This document shows, piece by piece, positions 7,567 to 9,857 of a stretch of DNA of 9,857 nucleotides. Origin of the DNA: an uncultured Bacilli bacterium (GTDB lineage Bacteria; Bacillota_I; Bacilli_A; RF39; UBA660). The translations under genes were made by a program, and so were the position numbers. The stretch's first letter is position 1. Each line of letters begins with the position of its first letter. The DNA is taken from assembly GCA_947599755.1 (NCBI GenBank), contig CANQFO010000040.1, forward strand, positions 1 through 9,857, given 5' to 3'. The notes under the pieces were generated by a model. The model searched no databases. It was not told the origin of the DNA and saw only the letters and a program-made list of their open reading frames with translations.

Positions 7567-7734
7567 TTAAGCACCCCAACGAGTACCAATAACAATAACT
7601 AATAAGATAAATAATACTAAGATAATTGCATAAGTGGAATTGTTATTTCCTCCACAACATCCCATAGAGTAATATGGCATTTGATAAGATTGGTTACAAG
7701 AGCAACTATTAGAACCACCACCATAATAATACAT
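7567..7734 (-). CDS. YjcZ-type tiny membrane protein (55 residues)
   Basis: Small protein that starts MYYYGGGS, has a Gly/Ser/Asn/Tyr/Cys-rich head (residues 1-34, with C11, C13, C24, C25), then one membrane segment YAIILVLFILLVIVIG (36-51) and a short tail TRWGA. This is the layout of the YjcZ/tiny transmembrane family of Bacillus, where members are annotated as sporulation proteins; the VLFILLVIV core is the family's hallmark. GGAGG (complement 7742-7746) sits 7 bases before the ATG at 7734. An out-of-frame ATG at 7739 is too close to it and leads to an unrelated reading frame. The gene has its own leftward terminator and is divergent from ftsW. The cysteines in the head are more than I would expect for this family and might cross-link or bind metal. 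Function is not known. Confidence 0.75.
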   Translation of the reverse strand: MYYYGGGSNSCSCNQSYQMPYYSMGCCGGNNNSTYAIILVLFILLVIVIGTRWGA

Positions 7735-7762
7735 AACATAGCCTCCTTTACATAATCTACTA

Positions 7763-7790
7763 TAAAATATGTAAATTTACAAAATATGTT
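7763..7790 (-). promoter_or_regulatory. Candidate mother-cell (sigma-K-like) promoter of the YjcZ-like gene
   Basis: On the minus strand CATATTTTA (complement 7763-7771) fits the sigma-K/sigma-E -10 consensus CATANNNTA. An AC pair (complement 7788-7789) lies 16 bases upstream, as in sigma-K promoters. No sigma-A -35 box is present at this place, although a TATAGT (complement 7759-7764) overlaps. The match is short and A/T-rich, so chance is a real alternative. Confidence 0.35.
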
Positions 7791-7838
7791 AATAAAACTA
7801 ACCCAGGAAAAAATTATCACAAAAAAAGCCTCAAATTA

Positions 7839-7847
7839 TGATATAGT
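7839..7847 (+). promoter_or_regulatory. Extended -10 promoter of ftsW
   Basis: TGATATAGT holds an extended -10: TG, one base, then TATAGT (7842-7847), 5 of 6 consensus. No good -35 box lies 16-18 bases upstream, which is tolerated at extended -10 promoters. Transcription would start near 7854, only a few bases before the ribosome binding site. Confidence 0.5.
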
Positions 7848-7870
7848 AGTATTAGAATGGAGGAGTAAAA

Positions 7871-9010
7871 TTGAGAAAGATAATAAAATATATTGATAAA
7901 CCACTATTAATGATTTCTATTTTATTATTTATTATTGGATTAATCATGGTTTTTTCTGCTTCAAATGTAACAGCATACATGTCACATGCAGTAAGTCCCT
8001 ATAATTATTTTATGAAACAAGCCATATTTCTTTTATTGGGGTTAATCTTTTCCATCATTATGATAAATTTTACAACTAGAGCCTATGGGGTATTTTCTTG
8101 GGGATTACTAATTATAACAACCATTAGTTTAGCATTATTATTAGTAATAGGACAAGCCAAAAACAAAGCCCTTAGTTGGTATGATTTAGGATTTGTAAGT
8201 ATTCAACCAAGTGAATTCATAAAAGTAATCACAATTGTTTGGCTAGCAACATTTTATGAAAAAAACAAAAAAAATTTAAATCGTTACACAAAATGTCTTT
8301 TTCCACTATTAATATGTGGAATTATTGCAGCTTTAATTTTTTTACAACCAGATTTAGGTACAACCATTATTTATTGCGTAATTGTAGGAGCAATTTTTTT
8401 AGCAGTGCCAATGAATAAGGAAATCAAAAGAAAAACTATATTTGGATTATTAGGATTAATCTTTTTTGCAGGATTTATAATTGTAGGAAGTGGAAAAACC
8501 TTACTATTTGAAAGACAATTACAAAGATTTGATTTTACAAGACCATGTGATAAATTATTAACAACAGGAAATCAAGTTTGTAATGGATATATTGCTATTA
8601 ATAATGGTGGATTAACAGGAGTAGGATTAGGAAATTCTACTCAGAAATATTTATACCTTCCTGAGCCTTATACAGATTTTATTTTTGCCATTATCGTAGA
8701 AGAACTAGGAGTAATTTTTGGAGTAGCAATCATACTTCTATATATGGTTTTACTATGGAGAATTTTAATGATAGGAAAAAGAAGTAATACGAATAGAGGA
8801 GCAATTCTATGTTATGGAGTAGCAATTTATATATTTGTCCATATTGCTATTAATTTAATGGGATTATTTGGAATGATGCCAATGACTGGAGTACCTTTAC
8901 CATTTATGAGCTATGGAGGAAGTTTCACAGTTTGTATCATTGCTGCATTAACCATTGTACAAAGAGTAAGCGTAGAAAATGGATTAAAAAAAGAAGGAAA
9001 AAAGCAATAA
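7871..9010 (+). CDS. ftsW: SEDS-family peptidoglycan polymerase, FtsW
   Basis: Multi-pass membrane glycosyltransferase that polymerises lipid II, working with a class B penicillin-binding protein; FtsW at the septum, RodA along the side wall. About ten membrane segments fit 379 residues. SEDS motifs seen: SWYDLGFVSIQPSEF (102-116), QPDLGT (159-164), NNGGLTGVGLGNS (244-256), YLPEPYTDFIFAIIVEELG (262-280) and GVPLPFMSYGGS (340-351). D269 in the LPEPYTD block matches the catalytic aspartate of the family. The GLGNSTQKY and EELG forms favour FtsW over RodA. Two cysteines, C226 and C237, sit in the extracytoplasmic loop just before the catalytic block, in RPCDKLL...GNQVCNG where most FtsW have a plain GYQ. 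Start is TTG 7871, preceded by GGAGGAG (7859-7865) at 5 bases. No terminator is seen after the stop, so transcripts may read into the next gene. Confidence 0.93.
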   Translation: MRKIIKYIDKPLLMISILLFIIGLIMVFSASNVTAYMSHAVSPYNYFMKQAIFLLLGLIFSIIMINFTTRAYGVFSWGLLIITTISLALLLVIGQAKNKALSWYDLGFVSIQPSEFIKVITIVWLATFYEKNKKNLNRYTKCLFPLLICGIIAALIFLQPDLGTTIIYCVIVGAIFLAVPMNKEIKRKTIFGLLGLIFFAGFIIVGSGKTLLFERQLQRFDFTRPCDKLLTTGNQVCNGYIAINNGGLTGVGLGNSTQKYLYLPEPYTDFIFAIIVEELGVIFGVAIILLYMVLLWRILMIGKRSNTNRGAILCYGVAIYIFVHIAINLMGLFGMMPMTGVPLPFMSYGGSFTVCIIAALTIVQRVSVENGLKKEGKKQ

Positions 9011-9029
9011 AAAGCAAACAAATGTATGA

Positions 9030-9060
9030 TTGACAAAACCTTGGGGGGGGGGTGTAAACT
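9030..9060 (+). promoter_or_regulatory. Promoter with a ten-G spacer tract, possibly phase-variable
   Basis: A perfect TTGACA (9030-9035) is followed by a -10-like TAAACT (9055-9060, 4 of 6). The spacer of 19 bases contains ten G in a row (9043-9052). The best sigma-A spacing is 17, so losing one or two G would strengthen the promoter. Homopolymer G tracts between -35 and -10 switch expression in other bacteria (Neisseria porA is the known case). Confidence 0.6.
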
Positions 9061-9064
9061 GAAA

Positions 9065-9104
9065 CTAGAATAAGAATAAATAGAAAAAATTTATTGGATT
9101 CTAG
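9065..9104 (+). promoter_or_regulatory. Two-tier hairpin at the 5' end of the leader
   Basis: CTAGAAT (9065-9071) pairs with ATTCTAG (9098-9104), and inside it AATAAAT (9075-9081) pairs with ATTTATT (9089-9095) around a 7-base A-rich loop. The transcript should start near 9067, so the hairpin would sit at the very 5' end. It directly abuts the ribosome binding site AGAGGAGG (9103-9110). Both arms and the loop size are kept in the second copy. It may stabilise the mRNA or control access of ribosomes. Confidence 0.6.
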
Positions 9105-9115
9105 AGGAGGTTTAC

Positions 9116-9673
9116 ATGAAAAAAAATCATGCAAAAACATATATCATTGTAGCGATATTGATATCGGTAATAGGAATAAGTATTGCCTATGCAGCCCTAA
9201 GTCAACAATTACAGATCAAAACTAATACAACCGTACAATCAAGTCAGACATCTTGGAATGTTTCACTAAGAAAAGAAGATTGTTATACGTATCATTCTGC
9301 TAAAAAGGGAACAATGGAAGTTAATAAAACATCAGTAACAATATCTGGTTTTACATTACAAGCACCAAATGATGATTTTTCCTGTGTTCTTTATGTAGAA
9401 AATAAAGGAGAAGTGGCAGCAAAAATCACATCCATAAATTATATAGGACCAACATTTGCTGGAACAGGAACCAGTGCAGATGCAGATGCTAAATTAATTA
9501 GCACTAACTTTTGGCATGCTATTGAGGGAATAGAAAAAGATGATATACTAAACCCAGGAGAAGAAAAACGTTTTGGAATAGGTTTTGGTATTCAATCCTC
9601 AATGACAACCTTACCAACCAATCCGGTAACTTTTACGAATGCAACATATACCATAAATTTTTCTCAAGCCTAA
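9116..9673 (+). CDS. Small secreted surface protein, TasA/camelysin-like architecture
   Basis: Protein of 185 residues with a typical signal peptide: KKNHAK head, hydrophobic core about 9-24, and AYA before a likely cleavage at 26/27. The mature part is about 160 residues, rich in Thr, Ser, Asn and beta-strand patterns, with C56 and C90 as a possible disulfide pair. No C-terminal sorting motif, membrane anchor or lipobox is seen; it ends TYTINFSQA. The IAYAALSQ start resembles secreted beta-sandwich proteins of the TasA/camelysin type found in Bacilli and gut Firmicutes. That link rests on the signal region and general layout, so it is tentative. ATG has a strong GAGGAGG site 5 bases before it. 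The gene is flanked by two copies of its own leader, with a terminator behind it. Together with the G-tract promoter this fits a surface protein whose level is switched. Confidence 0.7.
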   Translation: MKKNHAKTYIIVAILISVIGISIAYAALSQQLQIKTNTTVQSSQTSWNVSLRKEDCYTYHSAKKGTMEVNKTSVTISGFTLQAPNDDFSCVLYVENKGEVAAKITSINYIGPTFAGTGTSADADAKLISTNFWHAIEGIEKDDILNPGEEKRFGIGFGIQSSMTTLPTNPVTFTNATYTINFSQA

Positions 9674-9678
9674 ATTAA

Positions 9679-9716
9679 AATACAAGAGTACTAAAAATAT
9701 TCTTGTATTAATTTTT
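9679..9716 (+). terminator. Terminator of the secreted protein gene
   Basis: AATACAAGAGTA (9679-9690) pairs with TATTCTTGTATT (9698-9709) over 12 bases, including one G-U, around a 7-base loop. AATTTTT follows. It lies between the gene and the second leader copy, so transcription from copy 1 should stop before copy 2. Confidence 0.75.
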
Positions 9717-9722
9717 AAGTCT

Positions 9723-9820
9723 AAAACGAACATACGTATGATTGACAAAACCTTGGAGGGGGGTGTAAACTGGAACTAGAATAAGAATAAATAAGAAAAA
9801 TTTATTGGATTCTAGAGGAG
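9723..9820 (+). repeat. Promoter/leader repeat, copy 2, without a gene behind it
   Basis: Second copy of the 9011-9109 segment. TTGACA is at 9742-9747, TAAACT at 9766-9771 with an 18-base spacer. The G tract is broken and shorter (GGAGGGGGG, 9755-9763). The leader hairpin (9776-9815) and CTAGAGGAG are kept, but the sequence diverges right after. No well-placed start codon follows within the window. Confidence 0.9.
9742..9771 (+). promoter_or_regulatory. Second-copy promoter
   Basis: TTGACA and TAAACT are as in copy 1 but with an 18-base spacer. One fewer base and an A interruption would make this copy both somewhat better spaced and less prone to slippage. The start would be near 9778. Confidence 0.5.
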
Positions 9821-9851
9821 ACTTGCTAACCATTGTCAAGCCTTTTTTTTT
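9816..9851 (+). terminator. Terminator-like hairpin right after copy 2
   Basis: AGGAGACTTG (9816-9825) can pair with CAAGCCTTTT (9837-9846) over ten positions with one A-C mismatch and two G-U pairs. The T run ends at 9851. The ribosome binding bases of the leader copy are inside the stem. The lower half is weak and the loop has 11 bases, so this is a moderate call. Confidence 0.45.
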
Positions 9852-9857
9852 ATTTTT

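Larger units (their letters stand above)
9011..9109 (+). repeat. Promoter/leader repeat, copy 1
   Basis: This 99-base segment recurs at 9723-9820 with about 8 substitutions and one single-base length change. It holds the -35 box, a G tract, the -10 box, a leader hairpin and the ribosome binding site. This copy drives the secreted protein gene at 9116. The longest identical blocks are the -35 region (TATGATTGACAAAACCTTGG) and the leader hairpin arms. Confidence 0.9.

Noticed and set aside
7617..7820. 67-residue minus-strand reading frame overlapping the YjcZ-like gene
   Set aside because: It is the wrong frame of the YjcZ-like gene and has no ribosome site at its start; the 55-residue frame has GGAGG and a family-like product.
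9011..9820. Direct repeats as ends of an insertion sequence
   Set aside because: No transposase or terminal inverted repeats are present; the repeat consists of promoter and leader parts.
9811..9839. TTGACA on the minus strand near 9834-9839 as a leftward promoter
   Set aside because: No -10 box at a suitable distance (TCTAGA at 17 bases) and no leftward gene.
9823..9857. TTG at 9823 opening a frame to the window end after leader copy 2
   Set aside because: Only two bases separate it from the GGAG site, and the bases fit a terminator stem and T run better. More sequence could change this.

Overview
The window is a low-GC, codon-biased bacterial chromosome segment with Gram-positive ribosome binding sites. 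It looks like a walled member of the Bacilli close to the Mollicutes, such as an uncultured RF39/Erysipelotrichales-type gut organism. Four things point there: strong A/T bias; a gene order with pnp followed by a YlxY-like deacetylase gene, as in Bacillus; an SMC of only 984 residues, close to mycoplasma length; and a YjcZ-type tiny membrane protein. TGA is used as a stop (def) and Trp is TGG, so the code is the standard one. FtsW shows that peptidoglycan is made. The lineage is an inference from gene content, not a measured placement.

Layout. Positions 1-927: 3' part of pnp and its terminator. 952-1812: YlxY-like membrane-anchored NodB-fold protein with the catalytic residues missing. 1862-2767: lipoprotein of unknown function behind its own strong sigma-A promoter. 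2768-2944: a long imperfect hairpin, then the smc promoter. 2945-5899: smc. 5900-6021: a small hairpin and a consensus -10 box. 6022-6873: TPR-like cytoplasmic protein. 6883-6913: terminator shared with the convergent def gene (minus strand, 6889-7437). 7503-7734: YjcZ-type 55-residue protein on the minus strand, with its own terminator and a sigma-K-like promoter. 7871-9010: ftsW. 9011-9857: a small secreted protein gene (9116-9673) flanked by two copies of a ~99-bp promoter/leader.

How it fits together. The left part is housekeeping (RNA decay, chromosome organisation, protein N-terminal processing, septal peptidoglycan synthesis). YlxY-like and YjcZ-like genes hint at a sporulation heritage, although the deacetylase is probably a pseudoenzyme and nothing here shows that the organism forms spores.

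The most unusual region is the right end. The promoter of the secreted protein has a run of ten G residues between its -35 and -10 boxes in an otherwise A/T-rich genome. The duplicate leader downstream has an interrupted, one-base-shorter G tract, no convincing gene behind it, and instead a terminator-like hairpin. This resembles a phase-variable surface-protein locus with a spare or decaying promoter copy that might make a short RNA. No tRNA, rRNA, CRISPR or transposase gene was seen, and no stretch above 300 bases is without a gene.
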